Positions 1 to 6,247 of a DNA stretch of 6,436 bases are shown here, in pieces. Where the stretch lies: the NCBI GenBank assembly GCA_012274205.1, contig JAAOZY010000180.1, positions 1 through 6,436 of the forward strand. The letters are read 5' to 3'. A program made the position numbers and the translations under genes. The notes under the pieces are model-generated. The model saw nothing but the letters and a program-made list of their open reading frames with translations, searched no databases and was not told where the DNA came from. Origin of the DNA: Betaproteobacteria bacterium (lineage in GTDB: Bacteria > Pseudomonadota > Gammaproteobacteria > Burkholderiales > SG8-39). Position 1 is the first letter of the stretch; each line of letters begins with the position of its first letter.

Positions 1-689
1 GCGCGCTGGCCTCGTTCGACGCGGCGGCGATCACCCGGCTCCGGACGGCTGCTTGTTCCGTGATTGCCGCGCGCCACCTGGCTCGGCCCGAGTCGCGCCG
101 GCTCGCGGTGTTCGGCCTGGGCACACAAGGACGCGCACACGCGCTGCAGATGGCGCAGGCTTTTCCGCTCACGGAAATCCGGGTTTGTTCGCGGTCGCTC
201 ACCGACGCGGCTGCGCGCGAACTCCAAGACACGTGCGGTATCGCGGTGCGCCGGTGCGAAGCAGCCGCGGCGCTGGACGGCGCCGACATCGTGGTCACCG
301 CCTCGCGTTCCAGGACGCCGCTCTTTCGCGGCGAGCAATTGACACCGGGCGCTTTCATCGCCGCCGTCGGCTCCAGCCTGCCCGATACCCGCGAACTCGA
401 CGACGCCACGCTGGCGCGCTCTTCGCTGATGGCGGTCGATTGGATGCCGCAGACCACGGTGGAGGCGGGCGATATCGTGCTGGCCGATCCCGCTGCGCTT
501 CCGAATTCCAAACTGGTGGAACTCGCCGATCTGGTGACCGGCCGCGCACAGGGCCGTCGCGAAGCGGCCGAAGTCACGATCTACAAGACGGTCGGCGTCG
601 GACTGCAGGACGTGGCCGTGGCCGGACTGGCATGGCAGCTGCTGGATCAAGCGGATCAGGCTGGGTCTGGCCCGATGCGCATCAGGTAA
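1..689 (+). CDS. Ornithine cyclodeaminase / mu-crystallin family protein, 5'-truncated by window edge
   Basis: This is the C-terminal 228 residues of an NAD(P)-binding enzyme; the open frame runs in from the left edge (first full codon at 3) and ends at TAA 687-689. Visible residues 1-30 match the family's helix before the nucleotide fold (ALRTAA-like 'RLRTAACSVIAARHLARP'). The Rossmann motif GLGTQG follows at visible residues 38-43, then the family pattern 'GADIVVTAS', 'PGAFIAAVGS', a 'RELDD' segment, and the C-terminal 'TIYKTVGVGLQDVAVA' block. Family proteins are usually 310-330 residues, so about 90 N-terminal residues, including the catalytic lysine region, lie outside. Members include ornithine cyclodeaminase, alanine dehydrogenase and ketimine (pyrroline/piperideine-2-carboxylate) reductases, and the substrate cannot be decided here. 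A GTG at 60 is in frame, but family homology continues upstream of it, so it is not the real start. No clear terminator follows the stop. Confidence 0.9.
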   Translation, partial: ALASFDAAAITRLRTAACSVIAARHLARPESRRLAVFGLGTQGRAHALQMAQAFPLTEIRVCSRSLTDAAARELQDTCGIAVRRCEAAAALDGADIVVTASRSRTPLFRGEQLTPGAFIAAVGSSLPDTRELDDATLARSSLMAVDWMPQTTVEAGDIVLADPAALPNSKLVELADLVTGRAQGRREAAEVTIYKTVGVGLQDVAVAGLAWQLLDQADQAGSGPMRIR

Positions 690-1233
690 ACCCGGAACCC
701 ATGCATCCTGCTGCGGAACCTCATTTTTCCGACGTTGATTTAAGTCAACGGGTACGGATTCGCTGCGTTGGCCGCCGTCTGTCACTTGCGACAATCGATC
801 CAATGCCAGGCACCACCGACTTCTGCCGCGTGCGGGGGAACTCTGTTCTCTCCGCACTTTCGCCGCGCGTTGGGTCGCCGCGCTGAAACCGCTGTGGTGC
901 CAGTGGCTACCCACCCCCATGCGGCGCTACTCCCGTTCGCGATGCTGCTGCAGGCCTTCGAGCTCTTGGAGTGGCCCGGCACTCGGGATTTTTCCGGGGA
1001 TCCATGGGGTTCTCCCGCAACAGTCAATGAGGCGAAGAAGTCGGTCCTGTCGCACCGCGCGAGCTTGACCGGATCTGCGCCCACGGTTTTGTTTTCAATA
1101 TCCGACGCGCAAGAATCGGTAGCAAAAGCAGGCAGGGATTTCGAGCAGCAAGGCAACTGCACAGCGCGGCACCCCTCAGACGAGCGGATGCCGTCCCCCA
1201 AGTGGTAGCCGAGAGGCACAGGAGACACGAAAA
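690..1233. other. 544-base intergenic region with no convincing gene
   Basis: The stretch between the ornithine cyclodeaminase-like gene and the permease holds no protein I recognise. Overlapping open frames exist on both strands (+768-1208, -782-1243), but their translations are low-complexity-like, lack family motifs and mirror each other, as chance frames do. Visible elements are an FNR/ANR-type palindrome at 735-748, a direct repeat CGGAACC at 693-699 and 714-720 (21 bases apart), and a weak promoter-like pair TTGTTT (1089-1094), 16 bases, AAGAAT (1111-1116) that could serve the permease. The last 15 bases carry the permease ribosome site AGGAG (1220-1224). An untranslated leader, a small RNA or gene debris are all possible, and nothing here decides between them. 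Confidence 0.6.
735..748. promoter_or_regulatory. FNR/ANR/DNR-type operator
   Basis: The 14-mer TTGATTTAAGTCAA matches the FNR/CRP-family anaerobic consensus TTGAT-N4-ATCAA at 9 of 10 defined bases. It sits in a longer palindrome, CGTTGATTTAAGTCAACG (733-750), with 16 of 18 symmetric positions. The site lies 46 bases after the preceding stop codon and about 490 bases before the permease start. A weak promoter-like pair downstream, TTGGCC (768-773), 16 bases, GACAAT (790-795), would put the operator centre near -61 relative to a start near 802, an activating position for this family. That promoter is speculative. The regulated gene is not evident, since no clear open frame begins soon after it. 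Confidence 0.55.
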
Positions 1234-2766
1234 ATGGAACCAACCACGGGCCTCACCCTGGCCCATTGGACTTATCTAGCCGGCGTGGGGGTCATCGTGC
1301 TGACGATGATCATGCGAGCCAACGTCGTTGTCCCATCAATCGTCGCGACATTTCTGGTGATTCTCGCGTGGACGGGCAGCCCGGTCGCTGCATTGGGCGG
1401 AATCTTCAACGCAACCTTTGTCGCTGCGAAAGAGCTGTTCAGCATCTTTCTGGTGATCGCGCTGATGACGGCTCTCCTCAATTCCTTAAAGGAGCTCCGA
1501 TCCGACGTTCGGATGGTCGAACCTTTTCGCGCAGTCATGAAGAACGGGCACATTTCCTACTTCGTGATTGCCTTGCTGACATACGTCGTATCGCTGTTCT
1601 TCTGGCCAACACCAGCGGTGCCCCTGATCGCTGCGGTCCTGCTACCTGCCGCAATAGCAGCGGGACTGCCTCCCATGGCTGGTGCTGCAGTGATAGCGAT
1701 CGCGGGCCAGGGGATGGCCTTGTCCTCGGACTATGTGATTGGCGTGGCGCCCGGAATCAGCGCGAAAGCTGCAGGTGTCCTGGCCTCCGTGGTGGCCGAT
1801 CGATCTTTGGTGCTCTCGCTGATCACCGGTGGCATCGCGCTGATATGGGCCTATTTTTCGCTGCGGGGCACCTTCCTGCCGCCCAGCCAGCATCTGCTTG
1901 ATCAATGGCACGCGAGGGCTGCAAACCAACCCGCCCAAGGTGTGTCTCTGGGGGGAACAACGCATAAGGAGGAAATTGCGCGGGGGACGAGCCGCGACGA
2001 GCCGCTTGAAACCAACGCAGACGTCAGGCGCGAACTCGAGGGCGTAGGCGCGAGCCAGGTCAAGTGGTCCAAGCTGTTTGCAGTGGTGACGCCCATCGCG
2101 TTCATCGGCGTCGTAGCCCTGATGGTGCTCCCGAAGCTCGTTAGCGGGCTTCCCACGATCAAAGGCGGGGACGCTGCCTCGCTCGTTGGCGGAATGGCCG
2201 GGGCGCTCATGATTTTCGCCACCCTCGCGATGCATGGCGGGCGCAAGATGCTAGAAGCAAGTGCCGATCACGTCACGGAAGGTCTTGTCTTTGCGTTCCG
2301 GGCGATGGGATCCGTCCTGCCAATTGCCGGTTTCTTCTTTCTAGGCGCGAGCGAGACGGCGGCGGCCATTCTGGGGTTGCCGGCCGACAAGGCCCCCTCA
2401 CTGCTGTTCGAACTGGTCAAGCACGCGGAGCACTGGATCCCGGCGAGCAAGTTCTTTGTAGCGTACGGCATCCTGATCGTTGGCATGATCACCGGAATAG
2501 ACGGGTCCGGATTTGCGGGTCTGCCGCTCACTGGTGCACTGTCCGGGGCTTTGGCATCTGGTTCGGGGGTCGACGCCGCGACTCTGGCCGCAGTAGGCCA
2601 AATGGGCGCCGTATGGACAGGCGGCGGAACCCTGATTGCCTGGTCCTCCCTGATCGCAGTGGCGGGATTCTGCCGGGTACCGGTGCAAGAAACCGTTCGT
2701 GTGTTGGCGATACCGGTTCTGGCGGGCCTTGCCATATCGACCTTCTTTGCCGTGATTTTGTTCTGA
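1234..2766 (+). CDS. Multi-spanning permease, ion-transporter-superfamily-like (probable organic anion carrier)
   Basis: This is an inner-membrane protein of 510 residues. ATG 1234 is chosen because AGGAG (1220-1224) lies 9 bases upstream. Hydrophobic segments occur near residues 13-27, 30-46, 67-85, 107-125, 127-145, 147-170, 190-210, 281-300, 313-333, 350-372, 405-420, 427-442, 463-480 and 488-508. A hydrophilic loop at about 218-280 divides two halves. Each half carries a Gly/Pro-rich stretch followed by a GQ-containing break: 'PTPAVPL' then 'GQGMALSSD' (158-166), and 'GSGFAGLPLTG' (424-434) then 'GQMGAVWTGGGT' (455-466). This resembles the duplicated discontinuous helices of the ion-transporter superfamily (DcuC, CitMHS, GntP and relatives). 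I cannot name the exact family or substrate. The stop TGA (2764-2766) is followed after 50 bases by a binding-protein gene, probably in one transcript. Codon use differs from neighbours, with six ATA codons and a TTA. Confidence 0.82.
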   Translation: MEPTTGLTLAHWTYLAGVGVIVLTMIMRANVVVPSIVATFLVILAWTGSPVAALGGIFNATFVAAKELFSIFLVIALMTALLNSLKELRSDVRMVEPFRAVMKNGHISYFVIALLTYVVSLFFWPTPAVPLIAAVLLPAAIAAGLPPMAGAAVIAIAGQGMALSSDYVIGVAPGISAKAAGVLASVVADRSLVLSLITGGIALIWAYFSLRGTFLPPSQHLLDQWHARAANQPAQGVSLGGTTHKEEIARGTSRDEPLETNADVRRELEGVGASQVKWSKLFAVVTPIAFIGVVALMVLPKLVSGLPTIKGGDAASLVGGMAGALMIFATLAMHGGRKMLEASADHVTEGLVFAFRAMGSVLPIAGFFFLGASETAAAILGLPADKAPSLLFELVKHAEHWIPASKFFVAYGILIVGMITGIDGSGFAGLPLTGALSGALASGSGVDAATLAAVGQMGAVWTGGGTLIAWSSLIAVAGFCRVPVQETVRVLAIPVLAGLAISTFFAVILF

Positions 2767-2804
2767 TGTTCAACCCGCGGGCTCGAAATGGCCGGCAACT
2801 TTTC

Positions 2805-2810
2805 AAGGAA
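2805..2810 (+). promoter_or_regulatory. Ribosome binding site fixing the GTG start of the Bug protein
   Basis: AAGGAA lies 6 bases before GTG 2817 and decides the start. An alternative in-frame ATG at 2766 overlaps the permease stop (TGATG) but would add a charged 17-residue extension in front of a standard signal peptide, and I see no ribosome site suited to it. Confidence 0.65.
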
Positions 2811-2816
2811 TCGAAA

Positions 2817-3779
2817 GTGAAACTAGTCAACAAGCTGGGTGCCATCGTCGCGCTCTCGCTGGCAACCGGCGGTGCGCTGGCCCAGGGCGCCTATCCGGAA
2901 AAGCCGGTGCGCGTGGTGATCACCACGGTACCCGGCCCGCTCGATGCGTTTGCACGCGCGGTGCTGACGCAGGTGGGCAAGCACCTGAACCAGACCTTCA
3001 TCGTGGACAACCGGGCGGGCGCCGGCGGAAACGTCGGTGCCGAAATCGTCGCGAAGGCCCCGGCCGACGGCTATACCCTGCTGTTCGCGCTGGACACCAC
3101 CTTTACCGTGAACCCGTCGCTGTACGCGAAGATGCCGTTCGACGTGGCCAAGGACTTCGCCGTCGTCTCGGTGCCGGTGACCTACGCCCAGGTGCTGGTG
3201 GTCAATCCCGCCATCAAGGCGACGACGCTGAAAGAATTCGTCGACTACGCCAAGACCAGGAAGATCACCTACGCGTCCGGCGGGAATGGCTCGCCCAGCC
3301 ACCTGACGATGGCGGCATTCCTGAACACGGCGGGCCTGGAGATGGTGCACATTCCCTACAAAGGCACCGGCCAGTCCGTGATCGACGTCATCGGCGGGCA
3401 GGTCGATTCGCTCTTCGCCGTCGGCAGCGGCGTGCTGCCCCAAGCCAAGGCCGGCAAGCTGCGCGCGATCGCCTCGTCCGGCAGCCAGCGCTCGCCGGGG
3501 ACGCCCGACCTGCCCACGGTCGCCGAGTCCGGCTACCCCAGCTTCAGCGCCAACTTCGCCTATGTGCTGGCGGCGCCGGCGGCAACGCCTCCCGAGATCG
3601 TCCAGCTGCTGGCGCGCGAAGTCGCATTGGCGATGGACACGCAGGAAGTGCGCGACCTGAACAAGATGGCCGACTACGCCCCGACCAAGCTCAATGCGCA
3701 GCAGTCCGCCGCCTGGATTGCCGATACGCGCAAGCACTGGGCCGACGTGATCACCAAAGCCAAGATCACGATCGACTGA
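2817..3779 (+). CDS. Bug/TctC-family periplasmic tripartite tricarboxylate-type solute-binding protein
   Basis: This is a periplasmic binding protein of 320 residues from GTG 2817, the usual length for the family. Residues 1-22 form a signal peptide: a positive start (VKLVNK), a hydrophobic core, and a GGALA-Q cleavage site. The mature part opens with 'YPEKPVRVVITTVPG', the standard Bug N-terminal strand. It continues with a 'PGPLDAFAR' version of the PGGxxDxxAR ligand loop, 'NRAGAGGNVGAEIVAKAPADGYTLL' (about 65-89), 'VHIPYKGTGQS' (177-187), a GGQVD segment (193-197), and 'AGKLRAIA...DLPTVAESGYP' (212-241). In this family, backbone contacts with a carboxylate ligand are made by the two loops around the PGG and D-containing motifs. 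No TctA or TctB gene is in the window; the flanking membrane proteins are a single-chain permease upstream and a TauE/SafE protein 4 bases downstream. The ligand cannot be predicted, although Bug proteins often bind carboxylates or amino acids. Confidence 0.93.
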   Translation: MKLVNKLGAIVALSLATGGALAQGAYPEKPVRVVITTVPGPLDAFARAVLTQVGKHLNQTFIVDNRAGAGGNVGAEIVAKAPADGYTLLFALDTTFTVNPSLYAKMPFDVAKDFAVVSVPVTYAQVLVVNPAIKATTLKEFVDYAKTRKITYASGGNGSPSHLTMAAFLNTAGLEMVHIPYKGTGQSVIDVIGGQVDSLFAVGSGVLPQAKAGKLRAIASSGSQRSPGTPDLPTVAESGYPSFSANFAYVLAAPAATPPEIVQLLAREVALAMDTQEVRDLNKMADYAPTKLNAQQSAAWIADTRKHWADVITKAKITID

Positions 3780-3783
3780 CGCA

Positions 3784-4506
3784 GTGCTCGTCAACAGCAT
3801 GCCGGTGGTGTGGGTGATCGTCGCCACCGGAGCTGCCCTCCAGGCATCGGTGGGCATCGGATTCGGCGTGCTGTCGGCGCCGCTCCTGGCCATCCTGGCG
3901 CCCGAGCTGGTGCCGGGGCCGGTCCTCCTGCTCGGACTGTTGCTCGCCGCGATGACGACGACGCGGGAGTTCCGCTCGGTCCACGTGGGCGAACTCGGGC
4001 TGGCCATCAGCGGACGCATCGCCGGCACCCTGGCGGCCGGCGCGGTCATCGTGGCACTGCCGCTATCGGTCTTCGGTTCGCTGTTCGCTCTCATGATCCT
4101 GGCCGCGATCGCGCTGAGCATGACGCGCTGGCGCTTGTTGCCGACGCCGCGCAACCTGCTCGCGGCGGGGCTGGCTTCGGGTTTCATGGGCACCATCACC
4201 TCAGTCGGCGCGCCGCCGATGGCGCTGGTGTACCAGAACATGCCGGGCCCCAAGGTGCGCGCGACCATGGGCGCTTTCCTGATGCTGGGCGCCGCCTTTT
4301 CGCTGGTGACGCTGGCGGTGGTCGGTCGCTTCACCTTGGCCCAGGCCGTGTCGACGGCCTGGCTGGTGCCGCCGGTGCTGCTCGGTTTCGCGCTGTCGCG
4401 CTACCTGGTGCGCCACGTCGACAAGAGCAAGCGCGGAATCAAGCCGGCCGTGCTGGCCGTCTCGGCGATCGCGGCGGTGATGCTGCTGCTGAAACCGCTG
4501 CTTTGA
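3784..4506 (+). CDS. TauE/SafE (sulfite exporter) family membrane protein
   Basis: This integral membrane protein has 240 residues, close to the family's usual 240-270. Two related halves are visible. The first has 'QASVGIGFGVLSAPLLAILAPELVPGP' style sequence at about 20-46. The second has 'GLASGFMGTITSVGAPPMALVYQ' style sequence at about 129-151. Both are the hallmark G-F/S-GAPP type segments of TauE/SafE. Roughly seven to eight hydrophobic spans are present, with a basic loop (RHVDKSKRGIK, 210-220) before the last one. Family members export or import sulfite, sulfoacetate, taurine-derived or other small organic anions, and the substrate here is unknown. The GTG at 3784 lies 4 bases after the upstream stop without a good ribosome site, which suggests translational coupling. 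ATG 3799 (residue 6) is the alternative start. It is probably the last gene of the transport operon, because it is followed by a large inverted repeat. Confidence 0.88.
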   Translation: MLVNSMPVVWVIVATGAALQASVGIGFGVLSAPLLAILAPELVPGPVLLLGLLLAAMTTTREFRSVHVGELGLAISGRIAGTLAAGAVIVALPLSVFGSLFALMILAAIALSMTRWRLLPTPRNLLAAGLASGFMGTITSVGAPPMALVYQNMPGPKVRATMGAFLMLGAAFSLVTLAVVGRFTLAQAVSTAWLVPPVLLGFALSRYLVRHVDKSKRGIKPAVLAVSAIAAVMLLLKPLL

Positions 4507-4523
4507 AGATAGATACAGAACTC

Positions 4524-4644
4524 CCGGACGCAGAAGACGCAAAGGTACGCAAAAGACGCAGAAGGAAACCCGAATCCCTTTTGATTTATTTGCTGTCTTG
4601 GATTCTTTTGCGTCTTCTGCGGCTTTTGCGCCCTCTGCGTCCGG
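4524..4644. repeat. 121-base imperfect inverted repeat of ACGCARAAG-like units between convergent genes
   Basis: The left arm (4524-4577) and right arm (4600-4644) are near-complementary. Both begin, read inward, with CCGGACGCAGA, share CGCAAA, AGACGCA and AAG blocks, and close with GAATCC/GGATTC. They differ by a few substitutions, one single-base bulge and one 8-base bulge, around a 22-base AT-rich loop (4578-4599). Within each arm the unit (G)ACGCARAAG recurs every 9-10 bases (left arm: four copies). Placed between a + gene ending at 4506 and a - gene ending at 4669, it could form a long stem in either transcript and act as a bidirectional terminator or 3' stabiliser. Similar GCAAAG/GCAGAAG intergenic repeats occur in other proteobacterial genomes; that is recollection, not a search result. 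Confidence 0.85.
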
Positions 4645-4670
4645 AAGTCCGATTTCGGATTTCGGACTTC
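4644..4670 (-). terminator. Hairpin at the end of the aldehyde dehydrogenase gene
   Basis: GAAGTCCGA (4644-4652) and TCGGACTTC (4662-4670) are exact 9-base inverted arms around a 9-base loop. The loop repeats the theme (TTTCGGATT), so an alternative short hairpin TCCGA-TT-TCGGA can form. The right arm overlaps the first two bases of the stop codon of the minus-strand gene (TCA at 4669-4671). No long U-tract follows on either strand. It may act with the adjoining 121-base repeat to end or protect the transcript. Confidence 0.55.
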
Positions 4671-6174
4671 AGATCTCGAACTTGATCCCCTGCGCCAGAG
4701 GCAAGCTCATTCCGTAGTTGATCGTGTTCGTCGCCCGCCGCATGTAGTTCTTCCAGGCATCCGACCCGGATTCGCGGCCACCGCCGGTTTCCTTCTCGCC
4801 GCCGAAAGCGCCGCCGATCTCGGCGCCGCTGGTGCCGATGTTGACGTTGGCGATGCCGCAGTCTGAACCGCGCGCCGACGTGAAGATCTCGGCTTCCTGC
4901 AGGTCGCGCGTGAAGATCGCCGACGACAGGCCGTGGGCCACTGCGTTGTTCAATGCGATCGCCTCTTCCAAACTGTCGTAGGGCAGCACGTACAGGATCG
5001 GCGCGAAGGTCTCGTCGCACATCGGCCCGGCCTGCGCCGACATCTCGACCAGCGCCGGACGCACGTAGCAGCCGCCGGCGACGCCGGCAACCCGCTCGCC
5101 GAAATGCACGGTTGCGCCCACCGCCTTCGCGGCGTGCAGCGCGGCCTGCATGCGCTCATGGGTGGCTGCATCGATCAGCGGCCCGATCAGCGTGCCGTCA
5201 TCGAGCGGATTGCCGATCGGCAGGCCCTCGTAGGCGGCGCGCAACTGCTTGACGAACTGCGAGGCAATCGAACGGTGCACGATCAGCCGCCGCAAACTGG
5301 TGCAACGCTGCCCGGCCGTTCCGACGGCGGCAAAGGTGACGGCGCGAGCAGCCAGTTTCAGGTCGGCGCTCGGACAGACGATCGCCGCGTTGTTGCCGCC
5401 CAGCTCCAGCAACGCGCGCTTGAAATGCTTCGCGCAGGTCACCCCGACGGCGCGGCCCATGCCGGTGGAGCCTGTGGCACTGACCAGCCGCACACTGGGA
5501 TGCGCCACCAGGGCCTCGCCCAGGTCGCGCTCGCCGACCACCACCGCGCTCAGGCCGTCCGGATCCACACCGTTTTCGCGGGCCGCGGCCAGCAACAGGC
5601 CGTTGATCGCGAGCGCCGACAGCGGCGTCTTGTCCGAAGGCTTCCATACCAGCGTGTTGCCGCACACCAGCGCGAGCGACGCGTTCCAGGCCCACACCGC
5701 CATCGGGAAGTTGAAGGCGCTGATGATGCCGACCACGCCCAGCGGGTGCCAGGTTTCCAGCAGCTTGTGATCAGGCCGCTCGGTCGCGATCGAAAGCCCG
5801 TAGAGCTGGCGCGACAGGCCCAGCGCGAATTCGCAGATGTCGATGGCTTCCTGGACTTCGCCCAGGCCCTCCTGCGCGATCTTGCCGGTCTCGATGGTGA
5901 CCAGTCGCCCCAGAGCCTGCTTGTGCTGGCGCACCTTCTCGCCCAGTGCCCGGACCAGTGCGCCGCGCTGCGGCGCCGGCACGTTGCGCCACGCAAGAAA
6001 GCGTGACTGCGCCCGGTCGACCGCGGCCGTCAGTTCGGCCGGGGTCGCCACCGGCACGCTGGCGATCCGCTTGCCGTCGATCGGTGAGCGGATTTCGAGC
6101 GCGCGTGGCGACGGGCCGGGCAATGCGATGCCCAGTTCGCTGAAGATTTCTGAAACTCGTGTTGCGTAACTCAT
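4669..6174 (-). CDS. amaB: ALDH7-family aldehyde dehydrogenase (L-aminoadipate semialdehyde / piperideine-6-carboxylate dehydrogenase type)
   Basis: This 501-residue cytosolic enzyme probably oxidises alpha-aminoadipate semialdehyde (in equilibrium with piperideine-6-carboxylate) to alpha-aminoadipate with NAD(P)+, a step in lysine/pipecolate breakdown. Visible are Asn155 (AFNFP), Lys178 (WKPS), the GSTGMG nucleotide motif (235-240), general base Glu257 (LLELGGNN), catalytic Cys291 (GQRCTSLRR), and Glu388 (DETFAP). The ALDH7 signatures are GEVQE (105-109), 'SGAEIGGAFGGEKETGGGRE' (449-468), SGSDAWK and the ending TINY...LPLAQGIKF, which matches human antiquitin as I remember it. ATG 6174 was chosen because GAGGGG (6186-6181) lies 6 bases upstream; the open frame extends 54 codons further, but that part is Pro/Arg-rich, non-homologous, and runs into the upstream gene. 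The gene lies 73 bases downstream of another minus-strand gene, suggesting an operon. The exact substrate is inferred from the family; the symbol is by analogy to Pseudomonas putida. Confidence 0.9.
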   Translation of the reverse strand: MSYATRVSEIFSELGIALPGPSPRALEIRSPIDGKRIASVPVATPAELTAAVDRAQSRFLAWRNVPAPQRGALVRALGEKVRQHKQALGRLVTIETGKIAQEGLGEVQEAIDICEFALGLSRQLYGLSIATERPDHKLLETWHPLGVVGIISAFNFPMAVWAWNASLALVCGNTLVWKPSDKTPLSALAINGLLLAAARENGVDPDGLSAVVVGERDLGEALVAHPSVRLVSATGSTGMGRAVGVTCAKHFKRALLELGGNNAAIVCPSADLKLAARAVTFAAVGTAGQRCTSLRRLIVHRSIASQFVKQLRAAYEGLPIGNPLDDGTLIGPLIDAATHERMQAALHAAKAVGATVHFGERVAGVAGGCYVRPALVEMSAQAGPMCDETFAPILYVLPYDSLEEAIALNNAVAHGLSSAIFTRDLQEAEIFTSARGSDCGIANVNIGTSGAEIGGAFGGEKETGGGRESGSDAWKNYMRRATNTINYGMSLPLAQGIKFEI

Positions 6175-6214
6175 GGCTTTCCCCTCATTAGACTTCTCCG
6201 CGCAGGGGCGAAGC

Positions 6215-6241
6215 GCGGCCGGCGCGGGCGTGTCCGGCCGC
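6215..6241 (-). repeat. GC-rich hairpin in the leader between two minus-strand genes
   Basis: GCGGCCGG (6215-6222) and CCGGCCGC (6234-6241) are exact 8-base inverted arms around an 11-base loop. The hairpin lies 6 bases beyond the stop of the upstream gene and 28 bases before the amaB-like ribosome site. No U-tract follows, so it is more likely an RNA stability or partial attenuation element than a strong terminator. Such GC palindromes also arise by chance in this base composition. Confidence 0.4.
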
Positions 6242-6247
6242 CGGTGA

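Noticed and set aside
674..683. Perfect 10-base palindrome GATGCGCATC
   Set aside because: It lies inside the coding end of the ornithine cyclodeaminase-like gene and has no loop or U-tract, so it is not a terminator.
693..720. Direct repeat CGGAACC spaced 21 bases apart around ATGCAT
   Set aside because: Seven-base repeats are expected by chance; the two-turn spacing is suggestive but there is no promoter beside it.
53..886. 277-codon plus-strand open frame overlapping the ornithine cyclodeaminase-like gene
   Set aside because: Out of frame with the clearly homologous protein and extremely Arg/Gly-rich; it is a frame shadow.
768..1243. Overlapping open frames of about 150 codons on both strands of the gap (+768-1208, -782-1243)
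   Set aside because: No family motif and no ribosome site I can see. A faint similarity of one stretch (LLQAFELLE) to the start of IclR-type regulators is too short to support a remnant.
2823..4334. 503-codon open frame on the minus strand
   Set aside because: It lies antisense to the binding protein and the TauE/SafE gene, both with clear homology. Its translation is rich in His/Arg/Gly/Asp without motifs, as expected for a shadow in GC-rich DNA.
4524..4644. CRISPR array
   Set aside because: The repeated units are 9-10 bases, back-to-back without unique spacers, and the arms are inverted, so it is a hairpin-type intergenic repeat.
4933..6006. 357-codon open frame on the plus strand
   Set aside because: Antisense shadow of the ALDH7 gene; its translation is Arg/Gln/His-rich with no recognisable domain.
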